A stretch of 64,000 nucleotides of DNA from Manduca sexta (taxonomy: Eukaryota > Arthropoda > Insecta > Lepidoptera > Sphingidae), in assembly GCF_014839805.1 (NCBI RefSeq), contig NC_051120.1:1116001-1180000 (forward strand). Reading direction: 5' to 3'. How positions within the stretch are numbered: position 1 is the stretch's first letter; each line of letters opens with the position of its first letter. The position numbers and the translations under genes were made by a program. Shown in pieces: positions 11,473 through 22,615 of the stretch. Below the pieces are notes generated by a model, which searched no databases, was not told where the DNA came from, and worked only from the letters and a program-made list of their open reading frames with translations.

Positions 11473-13756
11473 TCCCATGCTTTGCTAACAACTACCTAGC
11501 AACTACCTAGTTGGAAACAGTTATAACATAACAAAAAAACTTTATTATTCGATCCTAAAACATGAACACAATTACCATACGTTTCAATTGTTTGTTTTGT
11601 CGTGAATTCTATAAATTCAAACTTAATACACAATTTTTTTTAAACCTTAACAAGTAACTAATACCTTTATACATACAATTAAACAACCAGACACTTCCTG
11701 TCAAAGCGACCCCGATGACGCGGCACAGCGCGATCAATTTAAAACATAAGCTCTTGCCGATGAAAGCTATACGTTGATAAGGGTAGGAAGCACACGAAGC
11801 CGGCGGCTTGCGGCTGCCGGCTTCTACCCACCCCTCGGCTTTAAACTTGTAGATATGCTGATAACGTACACGGATTATATGAATTTGGTATTAAAATATG
11901 TTCTGGTTAAATGTATGCTTAATTTGTTTTCCTTGAACTGGTTTATATACATAAATAGTTTGTTTATTCCGTTAAAGTTAACTAATATTTTCACAAAATT
12001 GATTGGTGTATATAACATTATGTATAATTTTACTTTTACTTTATCTTTTGTATTTTATAGTTACTTTTTTTAGTTTGTAAATTAATTTCTGTAAAAAACA
12101 AAAAGGAACCCAATCTGTGCGTCACTAGAGGAACTTGAATGTTAGGAACAAATTATTCCGAAAAATTATGTAGTTTAAGAAATTCATTTCTAACCAAAGT
12201 AATTTATTTTGTTATACGTTTAAGGTAACTTCCACAATTCTGTAAATGTGTCCGGATTAAATAAATAAAAAAAAACACCTCTAATTCAGAAAAAAGTTGC
12301 CAGCGAAATCACAAAAATAACAAACTTTTACGAATTAATAAAAATAGGCAGAAACCATTAGTCAGCCGCGAGAAGTAAAAAATTAAAAAAAAAAACAACC
12401 TCCAAGTACAGGGTGGCCGCTATCAAAAAAATCTTTTGAATTATACAAAAAAAGAAAACTGTCGCCGAAAGAGCACAGATTAAATTTTAAGGGCACTTTT
12501 CTAAATTAATTAAGGGTGACGGCGGGAAAAAAATTAAATGTCAAAATTACAACAAGATTCGCCTTAATTATGTCCGCTGGGCACGTGGGGTGGCAACTAA
12601 TTACATTTTCTTAATTTGCAAAGTTTCCACTCATTTCGGATTGCATTTGGAGTTGTAGTAATTTTTTGTTCTCCCCACACTGTTGGTGTTGCGTTATGTT
12701 ATTTGATAAAGTTTTCAGTTAGTTGGTTAATTGTTTTTACGTTTTTTACATTTAATTGTTTTTTGGGTGGATTTTATGTTATTTGTGTGATGTGATGGCG
12801 ACATTGTAATTTTGATTTTACTTTTACACCGCTATGATATAAAGGCTAATTGGTTAATGGATATTAACCAATACCACCACTAACGAAGATATTATGAAAT
12901 AGATATAACCAGCTAAGATCTTCATACTAGATAACTCAATACTGCAATTTCTGTAAGAAGAATCTAGAAGCAAACATTGACTGCATCGTTTCAATTACTC
13001 TATCATTACCTGTAAACTTAACGAGCCGAGGAAAGTAAGCTATCTATACTTCATTTATGAAATCGCAAATGATATTAAAACCTGTATGCTTAATTTTGAA
13101 CCAACAATACGTCTCTTCTAATCTCGGTTGTTATGGAACGAGGTCCATAATCATAGAGGTCTTATTTACCATCTATGAACAACAGCGAAGAAGCTTCGTA
13201 GATAGGACAGCAGCGCTTTATTGCTTGGCGCAAACTGCCTCCATTAAAATTTTTATGCCAACTCCAAGTGATCCCGCTAAAGGGGTGTGTTTTTTCCACC
13301 GAGGAGACGATTCACTTTATCGTTTTAATATCTCTTTGTCTTTAAAATTTGCAAATGAGTTTTTTTAATAACGCCAAATTTGTAGGCCGGAGTAATCCTT
13401 TGGAGATTTACGACGCGTTCCAGATAATTAAATTGGTGTTTTTCTATTTAACCCTTTGTTTTTGTTTGGACTAGCTCTTGTTTAATTTAATTTGTTTTGT
13501 TTTGAATGTATGAGTTCCTAGTTTTGATAAAGCTGTATTTAGTATTGTATATTGCTGTAACTTTATTTGTTTTGTTTGTATGTTTGTGGGGTATCTGTAA
13601 TATTCCTGGTTTGAATAACTCTAAATTAAAGCCAATGTAAAGTAGTCGAGTGCCAAAACTCTCGCTGGTTTAAAGCTGTTTATTGACTTCACTCATTACG
13701 CCGGAAACTGGGTTAAAAGATTTTAAATTTGAGAAAAGTGTTTGTAAAATAATACC
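11473..13756. other. Intergenic; possible conserved noncoding block
   Basis: No gene is supported. The part from 12280 to 12700 is low in repeats and holds a TTAATTAA site, several TAATTA cores and a CACGTG E-box at 12582. This is a texture typical of insect enhancers, but conservation cannot be judged here. Frames at 11774-12073 and 13057-13368 look like chance. Confidence 0.4.
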
Positions 13757-13816
13757 AGCCCTGTATTACTACTGCGCACGGGCCTCCTCTACTACTGAGA
13801 GGGATTAAGCCTTAGT
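13757..13816 (-). mobile_element. SINE-B 3' fragment cut by gap
   Basis: The AATACCAGCCCTGTATTA...GGGCCTCCTCTACTACTGAG block is the inverted 3' end of SINE-B. It runs directly into the N gap, which probably reflects an assembly break inside this repeat. Confidence 0.8.
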
Positions 13817-14316
13817 NNNNNNNNNNNNNNNNNNNNNNNNNNNNNNNNNNNNNNNNNNNNNNNNNNNNNNNNNNNNNNNNNNNNNNNNNNNNNNNNNNNN
13901 NNNNNNNNNNNNNNNNNNNNNNNNNNNNNNNNNNNNNNNNNNNNNNNNNNNNNNNNNNNNNNNNNNNNNNNNNNNNNNNNNNNNNNNNNNNNNNNNNNNN
14001 NNNNNNNNNNNNNNNNNNNNNNNNNNNNNNNNNNNNNNNNNNNNNNNNNNNNNNNNNNNNNNNNNNNNNNNNNNNNNNNNNNNNNNNNNNNNNNNNNNNN
14101 NNNNNNNNNNNNNNNNNNNNNNNNNNNNNNNNNNNNNNNNNNNNNNNNNNNNNNNNNNNNNNNNNNNNNNNNNNNNNNNNNNNNNNNNNNNNNNNNNNNN
14201 NNNNNNNNNNNNNNNNNNNNNNNNNNNNNNNNNNNNNNNNNNNNNNNNNNNNNNNNNNNNNNNNNNNNNNNNNNNNNNNNNNNNNNNNNNNNNNNNNNNN
14301 NNNNNNNNNNNNNNNN
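13817..14316. other. Assembly gap, 500 N
   Basis: Exactly 500 N. All three gaps in the window have this size, so it is a placeholder rather than a measured length. Confidence 1.
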
Positions 14317-15180
14317 TTAGAATATTAGATAGATCTCAAGATAAGCTGTTATTTACTTTATACCTACGTTATTACAGCTCATATTTCTGTCACCGTGATA
14401 ATCTATTGTACTGCGCATATCGCTCTAGTTTCCACTAAGCGTTTACTTTTTCAATACATTTACTTAAGCGGATTGTACTTTACGTAAGAACGTTCATATT
14501 GTCCGACCTTGGACAATACGGCTTCGAGATTAAGGTGCATTCACACCTCACGTAAAACCTGATTATGTATTTTATTACCACTAGGGCTATGGATTAAAAT
14601 AATCTATTCAATAGTTATTGATTTAATAAATGGGACTTAAGTTTTGGTAATAAGGTCGTTTGGTTTTACGTTTTTTTTTTTATACTGGGCATTTATGTTT
14701 ACAGATTGCATCCAAGATTTCGTATAATATTGCATTCTATTTCTGAAGCCTAACTGCAGTTTACAAAAACTTCCTTGTTTGACGAATTAGCCAGTGTAAT
14801 TCCTCGTCATTATAAAATTTTACATATTAATAAATAGAAGTAATTACGAAAGTTATTTAGCTGCTTGATTTGTAGGAAACAAATCAGTTTCCCAGTGTAC
14901 AATCCACTTAACTATAATCTGGGCGTTTGTAATGATATGCATTCTGCTAATCCTCGTAAACGTCATATTGGATAGAAAGTTCTAGATAGAAAGTTGACAG
15001 ATAGTTTACGATATCGGTTGCGACATCCGATACGATTATCTTTTATCTTATATGAAAATATTAAACAATCATGTCAATAATTGAGTTTAAAGAAGTAATT
15101 ATATTTTTTAGTTTGGGTTCTGTTTTATATTTAAGTGTATACGACACATGTGACTTCTCTTTATACGCTAAACTCTAAAG
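14317..15180. other. Intergenic, nothing recognised
   Basis: AT-rich, with no gene or repeat family identified. Confidence 0.5.
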
Positions 15181-15446
15181 GACTGCCTCGGTGGCGTAGT
15201 TGTATTGCATGTCCGGTACAATAGCGCTCTGAGGTCCTGGGTTCGAATCCCGGGTCGGGTAAAGTGATATATAGGTTTTTCTGCTTAGTATCAGCCCGGA
15301 GTCTGGAATTTGCGCCCGATATGGCGATAGGCTCGCCCCCTATCACATCATGGGACGGAACATACTTGGCGAAAAGTGGGTGCCCTAGTTGTGCCTCTGC
15401 ATACCTTCGGGGATAAATGCGTGATGTTATGTATGTTATGTAAACT
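15181..15446 (+). mobile_element. SINE-A, near full length
   Basis: This is the reference copy in the window: head CTGCCTCGGTGGCGTAGTTG (A box), B box GGTTCGAATCC and CGGGTCGGGTAAAGTGATAT. The body follows with AGTCTGGAATTTGCGCCC, ATGGCGATAGGCTCGCCCCC, TATCACATCATGGGACGGAA and GAAAAGTGGGTGCC, and it ends at TAAATGCGTGATGTTATG. This is the layout of a tRNA-derived SINE. The open frame on the other strand is a by-product. Confidence 0.88.
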
Positions 15447-15706
15447 CTAAAGGATAAGCAGTTTTTTTCCATTTTAGTTGTGAATATGGCTCACATCTCC
15501 GCGTGAGTAAAAAAACCGGGCAGTAATATCGCTATTTACTTTTCAAAACAAAAAACTTATTATATTATTCAACATGTGTGTCAAATTTCATTTAAACCCG
15601 TTTATAGATTTCTGCGTTTACTTTTTACAATCATTTTTTATATCCAACCATCATAATCTTATTTAAGTAAATATTACCATCTGTTTGTTTTATTATTGAT
15701 TTGATT

Positions 15707-15993
15707 AACGAGACGAGCTCGCCGTTCGCCTGTCGGTTAATAATACGACCGCCCATAAACAGTAGAAACACCATCCAACACCTTGAATTCCAAAGTATTG
15801 TTTGGTATTCCACTGCGCTCGCCATCCTGAGACAAGAGGATCTTAAGTCTTATTATGTCCAGTAGTTATACTGTCTAAAATGTTCTTCAAACTGGAGCAC
15901 AACAGTGACTACACACTGCTGCTTAGCGGCAGAAATAGACATTGCGGTGGTACCTACCCAGGCGGACTCTCACATATGAGCGACCTACCACCA
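15707..15993 (-). repeat. Dispersed repeat C, inverted copy
   Basis: It is the reverse complement of the 4140-4413 copy over nearly its whole length, including the GGATGGCGAGCGCAGTGGAA word and the GAACGGCGAGCTCGTCTCGT end. It is better preserved than the other copies and extends at its 5' end into ACTGGTGGTAGGTCGC. Confidence 0.72.
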
Positions 15994-16719
15994 GTAAAAT
16001 CTAACTACGGAACCCTTTCACGTTAATACGCTGCGAGCTTGCCACCGGTTTACCGTTCACCATCAGATTTTTATTATAATCTGGAGCCGATTGCAGTTTG
16101 CGTAAATAACTGTCTTACACGCTCGTAAATGCGAAATAAAATCGAGTAATTTATACCACTTTTGAATTACTGGTGTACGGTATTTGTGGTCTTGGTAAGA
16201 GGATGTATATTTGACCGCAAACATGGATAAACCCAGCATGGATCTGATAGTAGACTTCCATGATCTTTAGCCTTTTGAAGTCCGCTGTTTAAAACAGAAT
16301 ATCTCTCCTAGAGCTTCGATTATCCGAACGGCCGCTGAACTGAACAAAATTAAGGAATTCTGCTCATAATATTCATAAAACATGTTTTGTTCCTCAAGCT
16401 ATTTGCACTTCATTTCCTACTTACCACTCGGATAAACGAGATTCATATTATGTTTGTTTTACATAAAGAATACAGTTTGATTACCGGAATAAACCGCTTA
16501 CCCGAACACCCACGTTCTACAATTAATTCGAATAATCGATCTTCTATATTATATATCAGACTGGCACACAATACGTCATATGGCTCGTTCCATGGTCAGT
16601 CGGCATACATCTAGAAGGTAGGGCAAGAATGGTGATGGTCGCAGTCTTTTGGTTATTTCATTTTGACTGCATTAATTACACTTATTAGGTCTAGTCAGGA
16701 CCCTTTGCTGGAGGAATAC
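15994..16719. other. Intergenic, nothing recognised
   Basis: There is no repeat family or gene. The frame at 16387-16614 lacks protein-like composition. Confidence 0.5.
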
Positions 16720-16880
16720 TAATTGGTCACTGCACCTGATGGTAAGTAAGGAAAGCCCAAAAGCATGTGGACCGGCAAGAGATATCAACATCGGACGATC
16801 GGCATAGTTATGCCGGCCTGCTTAAATGCTTCTTTACGCTCCGATTGAATGACCCTTAGTAGGGAGGAGGGAGCACGTAC
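16720..16880 (+). repeat. Dispersed repeat D, partial
   Basis: The CACTGCACCTGATGGTAAGT start and TAGTTATGCCGGCCTGCTT word match other copies of repeat D. The 3' half is absent. Confidence 0.55.
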
Positions 16881-17409
16881 GCTAGCAAACTGACCTACAG
16901 GTGCATAGTGCGATAGAAATATAAATTATTGAGAGAGAGTTGCCAGAGTACAAAAATAAATAAAATCAATCATTTTGACACTCGTAATTTTGTTTATATC
17001 TTAACAATATTCCAACAAAACCCTGGTAGGAAAAACCGCGACAGAACGCCGTTATATAAAACTGTACGGTTGTCCAGTCTTTCCAAACCCATTACATTAA
17101 TTTCATGCCTTTAGTGTTTATAATTTTGATTTTAAAATGTTCTTGCGTAAGGTTACGTGTCGCATAAAATTGGTAATTAAAGGGTTCCGAAATTGCCAAA
17201 TAAATTAATGCCACGAAAAATATGGGTTTTTGTACGCATTTAAAGTTTTATAATGAATAATTAAAACGTATATTACTTTGAGTAACTGAAATAAGCTTAC
17301 AATTATCTTTTTTCCTTAAACATGTTGAAGATAACCATTTAGTATTGTGACTAATCAAGTTGGCAGCGGCACATATTCTATTACAATCTTTCTCTCTATT
17401 TTTTTTACG

Positions 17410-17745
17410 TCCATGGCAATATGTCCCCACTGCATCTGATGGTAAAGTGGAGTGGAGCACTAATAGAATGTTAACTGACGAGAGATGGTTACCCTACGAC
17501 AGTCGACATAAACATGCTCGCCTGTTGGAATCAGATATACACAGGTTACTCCCGGAACGCGATACTTACGTGGGCCACTATGGAGAAAGTGATGAACAGC
17601 ATAGAATGTCGATCCGATTACGTAGATACGCCGAACTATACAAGCTTAACGGCCTGTGGGTCACTATGGCGGGTTTTAACACCTTGTGTACGGCAGTCGC
17701 TATCCAGGCGGATATAAAATATATCCTACCACCAGCCATACATTT
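17410..17745 (+). repeat. Dispersed repeat D with an internal insertion
   Basis: It starts at CCCCACTGCATCTGATGG and ends at GATATAAAATATATCCTACC. Against the copies at 27.5 and 43.0 kb it carries about 85 extra bases after the word TGGGCCACTATGG. A second version of that word (TGGGTCACTATGG) closes the insertion. The 153-codon frame across it is a repeat artefact: the same words in other copies lie in other frames. Confidence 0.7.
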
Positions 17746-17997
17746 TATTTACAGTCTTTTAAGTAGAATACATAAGGTATTCCCAAAGAGATTTAGTAGA
17801 TTGACAAACCGAATCAACTAATAATTTGGTTTAACGTTAGATACGTCTTTCTCCATTAAATTAAGTCATTGGAATTTACAAATTAATCCTAAACCACTGA
17901 GGAATGGGTTTAAGGTCATTACGTGGTCTTACCGCATGATAATGGCCACATTATTAGAATTTATATTACTCAAACCGGTAATTTCATAACAACACAC

Positions 17998-18246
17998 AAC
18001 ATCACGCATTTTATCCCCGAAGGGGCATGCAGAGGCGCAACCATGGCACCCACTTTTCGCCAAGTGTGTTCCGTCCCATGATGTGATAGGGGGCGAGCCT
18101 ATCGCCATACCGGGCACAAATTCCAGACTCCGGGCTGATACTGAGCAGAAAAACCCACATATCACTTTGCCCGACCTGGGATTCGAACCCAGGACCTCAG
18201 AGCGCTGCCGTACCGCGTATGCAGTACAACTACGCCACCGAGGCAG
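17998..18246 (-). mobile_element. SINE-A copy
   Basis: On the - strand it has CTGCCTCGGTGGCGTAGTTG, the B box GGTTCGAATCC, then the whole body through GCGAAAAGTGGGTGCC and CCCTTCGGGGATAAAATGCG. It is nearly complete. It is head-to-head with the + strand copy at 18306. Confidence 0.87.
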
Positions 18247-18305
18247 TCGGTAATTTCATAACGCGGTTAATTGCATAATTGTCTTTAACATAAATTCTAA
18301 AGTCT

Positions 18306-18450
18306 GTCTGCTTCGGTGGCGGAGTTGTACTATACGGTACGACACTGCTCAGGTTCTGAGGTCGACTCTCGGGTGGGGTAAAAGTGATATTGAGTTTTTC
18401 TGTTCTCTATTAGCTGGGATATGGCGATAAGTTCACCCTCTATCACATTT
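18306..18450 (+). mobile_element. SINE-A copy, 3' truncated and diverged
   Basis: The head CTTCGGTGGCGGAGTTGTAC, a weakened B box (GGTCGACTCTC), AAAGTGATATTGAG and ATGGCGATAAGTTC are present. The sequence stops after CTATCACATT. Confidence 0.7.
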
Positions 18451-18909
18451 AACAAAAAAAAAACAATTACCAGTTGTAAACATTTTGCCAGGCCGTCGCG
18501 GTCATGAGTCATAGGTCGTTCACATTGACATTAATGTGAAGTAGCGTCATTAACTGTGTAAGTTAAACGAGTTAACATTAAAACATTATGACACTTATCT
18601 TTTGCATCTAGTTTATATGTAACAAACTGGTACAGTCAGGCGCAAATTTGTACTTCCTATGTCAATAAATTTACTTCGCTAATTATCACTTGCTAATGTA
18701 TGTAAGAAAGCATAAACACCTATCTAAAATTTCACGAACGATTGCATTTTAATCCCCATGTCTATATGAATTAAGGTCAGCGCACATAGGATTAAGCGCA
18801 TAATAAACAACATTGCATGACAAAATTCTTCTGAAAGTAATTACGTCGCGGATCACTTACCGAACGCTCCGAAAATGAGGCATTATGTAGTTCGTTGATA
18901 TTAAAATTT

Positions 18910-19130
18910 CAATTAATTATTTATTTATTTATTTAAATATAAGACACACCAACGATTTATCACAGAAAAATACAAATGAAGGATCCACAATATAAGGTAC
19001 TTATTCTAGGTGACAAATCTTTACAGGTGTATACAACACTATTGGCTAAATATTTTTTGTATAACAGAAAATTGAAATCAAATATAAATTATCATTTATA
19101 AAATAAATGCAAACTTAAAATCTTTTGAAA
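18910..19130 (-). mobile_element. Probable LINE 3' untranslated tail
   Basis: It begins with TTATTTATTTATTTA and then ATAAGACACACCAACGATTT, CAATATAAGGTACTTATTCT and AGGTGTATACAACACTATTG. An inverted (TAAA)n tail followed by this kind of 3' region is typical of jockey-like elements in Lepidoptera. No coding part remains. Confidence 0.45.
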
Positions 19131-19785
19131 ATACAAAATTATAACTTAGTCTAATTAAATTAATATATTAAATTTAACACAGGTACAACATAAACTAGAA
19201 TTACAATTGAAATAAATAATGATATCTATAGAATGTAAAATTAAAAAAAATAAGCTTTGGAATCTTAAATAATCATAGAAGAATTATAAAAGAATAAATT
19301 AATAGATATTATCACTATTACTGTTCAAGATTTCATAGCACCTCCTGCGAAATTGGCAAACACTATTTATAGTAAAGATATCGATTTCACCAAGGGGTTC
19401 ATCTCGTTATAGGACTTTGCTAGTCTATTTAGGGGGCATATTTGCCTAAATTAGTTCTACTGCGAGGTAAGGAAAAAGTTTGGGATAAAGGGAATCTTGG
19501 TAAGGTACGAGGAAAGGAAAATTTTAATCGCGACAACAATTCGGACGATATCATGTCTCCATGTATCAGTTTGTATAAAGTTAAAATTACGTACAATTAG
19601 CCTGGAAAAATGTTACATTATATACGTTTAGTAATTTTGGGCCGTAATTGAATTGCTCCTGCCAAGCCACATTTACACCTGCACGAATTCACTGAAGTGG
19701 CCTACAGGTGTATTGAATCCAATTGTTAAATGCCAACTTTGTACAACTCTGCTTTAGTAGTTGTTTTTTTTATTTATTGCTCTGA

Positions 19786-19890
19786 ATAACGAGATGAGCT
19801 TGCCGTTCGCCTGATGGTAAGCGGTTTGACCGCCCGTAAACATTATAAACACAATCCAACACCTTGAATTACAAAGCATAGTTTGGTATA
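19786..19890 (-). repeat. Dispersed repeat C, 3' fragment
   Basis: It matches the inverted end of repeat C: AACGAGATGAGCTTGCCGTT, CGCCTGATGGTAAGCGG, ATCCAACACCTTGAATTAC and GTTTGGTAT. Confidence 0.7.
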
Positions 19891-20211
19891 AATTAATATT
19901 TTAATAATTAAACAACGAAACACATATTTATTTGACAATGCTCAGAGACGTTACACATTCATCCCTGTCCCTCTTCTATAAGCAAGTCTAAACAAAGTGC
20001 CATAGCCACGTGCTATTTTCTGAAGCTAAGCTATGCTCTCGATGTGCGTCGACATTAACCAACAGAAATGCAATCACGTGCGCTCCACATTCCCGTGCAT
20101 TGTTCACTCTCGCGAACAATTGTAATTGTTTACACAGCGCTGTTTGTCTAACGATGACTATCGCTATACAAATAATGAATCGTGTTCCGACAGATGATAA
20201 TGTTGTCAATA

Positions 20212-20275
20212 TCACCTCATTAGTGTAGTGGCGTACTGAGGCTAGAATGTTGGGTTCGATACCCTAGTCTAGCTA
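20212..20275 (+). mobile_element. tRNA-like SINE head, low support
   Basis: TTAGTGTAGTGGCGTAC and GGTTCGATACC resemble pol III A and B boxes at tRNA spacing. No acceptor stem or tRNA fold is apparent, and the downstream body is unknown. Confidence 0.3.
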
Positions 20276-20400
20276 GAGAAAATTTGATTGGAAAAACACT
20301 TTTTGTACTCGATAGGCTAATATTGATTTATAGTAAAGATCATATTTAAAATTAAATTTAAATATTTATTGGGGAGTAGTGTGGTTAGTTGAATATTGAC

Positions 20401-20508
20401 ATATCGCTGGCTCACTACCACAAGGTTCTATGCTAAATTTTAAATCTAAGTTTTCCAACATAAATAAAAATAACATAGTACCTTGTTATATTAAGCCAGC
20501 GATACTAT
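20401..20508. repeat. Imperfect inverted repeat, arms about 32 bp
   Basis: The ATATCGCTGGCTCACTA arm near 20401 pairs with TTAAGCCAGCGATA near 20493. The inner ACAAGGTTCTATG pairs with CATAGTACCTTGT. Arm mismatches indicate an older fold-back than the perfect ones elsewhere in the window. Confidence 0.7.
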
Positions 20509-20904
20509 AACACAAGCAGTGGTACATAATCTTCTAATTAATCTAACGCATTATAAATGACATTAACTAAGATCATAAGAATCCTTTTCGTGCCGCAGTT
20601 TTCAGTACCAAATTTTACTTTCTATATGTCGTTATCTTTGTTGCAGGTACATTGAACCCGCGAATCCAGGCTAGCACAACACAGCCTGTTTGAACGTCAG
20701 CGATAATTAACAAAGATTCTTTGAGCAAATATTTTTATAATGAGAAACTCGCTCTAGAATACTTTTGTAGGTGAGAATTTTTGGGGAACTTGCTTGGTGA
20801 CTGACCGCTTATAAACCATCTAGATTTTAGAATTAAAACAATGCGTGGCATTGATTCGTCATCCTAAGATATAAGACAGAAAGATGTTAAAGTATTGTCT
20901 GATG

Positions 20905-21045
20905 ATTTCTTATGTTTATGCGAATGTTCGACATTAAAATTGACTTCAGTCTTCACTCTCCCCCGCGACCACAAAGCCTGCTAAGTCCTCGAAACGTCGG
21001 GAGAAAATTAAAACAAAACCGCGATAAAATTTGAATAATAGCTTT
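20905..21045 (+). repeat. Dispersed repeat E
   Basis: It shares with 4727-4870 and 59490-59600 the words ATGCGAATGTTCGACATT, GACCACAAAGCCTGC, CCTCGAAACGTCGGG and CCGCGATAAAATTTG. The word order is fixed, so it is a degenerate dispersed element, perhaps a retroelement end. Confidence 0.55.
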
Positions 21046-21221
21046 TTTGAAGTATTGTCTGTATTTGCCATCAAGCAGTATCTTAATATGATGATGGAAA
21101 CTTTTTTGGAACTGTTCGTTTATGGGCAGTTGTATCTTCCATTCGACGAGCGCATTCCTTCTTTAGTTTTGCAGGTTAAAAAATCATTATCCTACGTTAG
21201 AAGAATCGAAAGTATCTAATA

Positions 21222-22352
21222 CTAGCTTTTGCCCGCGGCTCCGCCCGCGTTACAAAGTTTTTCGGGCTAAAGTTTTCCGTTATAAAAGTCACGCTATATA
21301 TTTTCCCGGGAGCCTATGTTCTTCCCAGGGTCTCAAACTGTCTCCATACCAAATTTTATCCTAATACGTTGGGTAGTTTTGAGTTTAACACGTTCGGGCG
21401 GACCGATGCAGCGGGGACTTTGTTTTATGATATATTTTTGTAGAACTTTTAAGAGGAACAATCCCGTCATACATTATTGTTGCATAACTTTAACCGTTTA
21501 CGCAGCGCACGCAACAGAAGCTCTCAAAACTAATAAATTGTCCCCGTTTTTGCATCATGTTTCATTACTGCTCCACTACTATTGGTCATAGCGTGACGAT
21601 ATATAACCTATAGCACTTCAGGAACAAAGGGCTATCCAACACAAACATATTTTTTCAGTTCGAACCGGTAGTTCCTGAGATTAGCGATTACTGCTCCGCT
21701 CCTATTGGGCATAGCGTGATGATATATACAGCCTATAGCATTCCAGGAACAAAGGGCAACCCAACACAAAAAGAATTATTCAGTTCAAACTCCTAGTTTC
21801 TGAGATTAGCCATTACTGCTCTGCTCCTATTGGTCATAGCGTGATGATATATAGCCTATAGCACTTCACGAACAAAGGGCTATCCAATACAAAATTATTT
21901 TTTTAGTTCGAACCGGTAGTTCCTGAGATTAGTCATTACTGCTCTGCTCCTATTGGGTATAGCGTGATGATATATAGCCTATAGCACTCCACGAACAAAG
22001 GGCTATCCAACGCAAAAAGAATTTTTCAGTTCGGACCGGTAGTTCCTGAGATTAGCCATTACTGCTCCGCTCCTATTGAGTATAGCGTGATGATATATAA
22101 CCTATAGCACTCCACGAACAAAGGGCTATCGAACGCAAAAAGAATTTTTCAGTTCGGACCGGTAGTTCCTGAGATTAGACATTACTGCTCCGCTCCTATT
22201 GGGTATAGCGTGATGATATATAGCCTATAGCACTCCACAAACAGGGCTATCCAACGCAAAAAGAATTTTTCAGTTTGGACCGGTATTTCCTGAGATTAGC
22301 GCGTTCAAACAAACAAACAAACAAACTCTTCAGCTTTATATAATAGTATAGA
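21222..22352 (-). mobile_element. Non-autonomous Helitron with internal tandem array
   Basis: On the - strand it starts TCTATACTATTATATAAAG after an A at 22352. It ends in a GC-rich hairpin (GCGGGCGGAGCCGCGGGC) and AAAAGCTAG at 21222 before a T: the four structural marks of a Helitron. It is 1,131 bp and lacks a Rep/helicase gene. Its 5' part holds about six tandem copies of a 123-bp unit (separate entry). Frames inside it are not genes. Confidence 0.85.
21563..22300. repeat. Tandem array, about six units of 123 bp
   Basis: The word ATTACTGCTC recurs near 21563, 21686, 21811, 21934, 22056 and 22179, and TTCCTGAGATTAG (or close variants) recurs at the same spacing. Each unit carries CATAGCGTGATGATATATA, a TATAGCACTCCAC-like block and AAAGGGCTATCCAACGCAAA. 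Units differ by a few substitutions. Confidence 0.92.
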
Positions 22353-22522
22353 TTTCGCCTACGCGTTATTACAAAGTTGTATGTTTTACTAGATGTGCAA
22401 ATTGAATTATAATATATTATACGATTCTGTTTTATTAGTAAAAATTTCCAATAATCCCGAAAGATAAATAAAGCGGGAACCATGAATGAAATTATTGTAT
22501 TTTTCCTAATTTTTACCAATAT

Positions 22523-22615
22523 GGCCAGCGTGGTGGACTAGAGCCTAACCCAGCTCAGTATTACAGGAGGCCCAGCAGAGGGACAGTATATAATACAGGG
22601 TTGATATTATTATTA
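22523..22615 (+). mobile_element. SINE-B 3' fragment
   Basis: GGCCAGCGTGGTGGACTAGA, an AGGAGGCCC core and CAGGGTTGATATTATTATTA match the 3' end of SINE-B, with several substitutions. Confidence 0.7.

Noticed and set aside
15181..15270. Possible tRNA gene
   Set aside because: A and B boxes belong to the SINE-A head; there is no acceptor stem and the body is SINE.
17360..17821. 153-codon + strand frame
   Set aside because: It runs through dispersed repeat D, whose other copies read in other frames or strands.
21563..22300. CRISPR-like array
   Set aside because: Units are 123 bp direct repeats without unique spacers, inside a eukaryotic Helitron.
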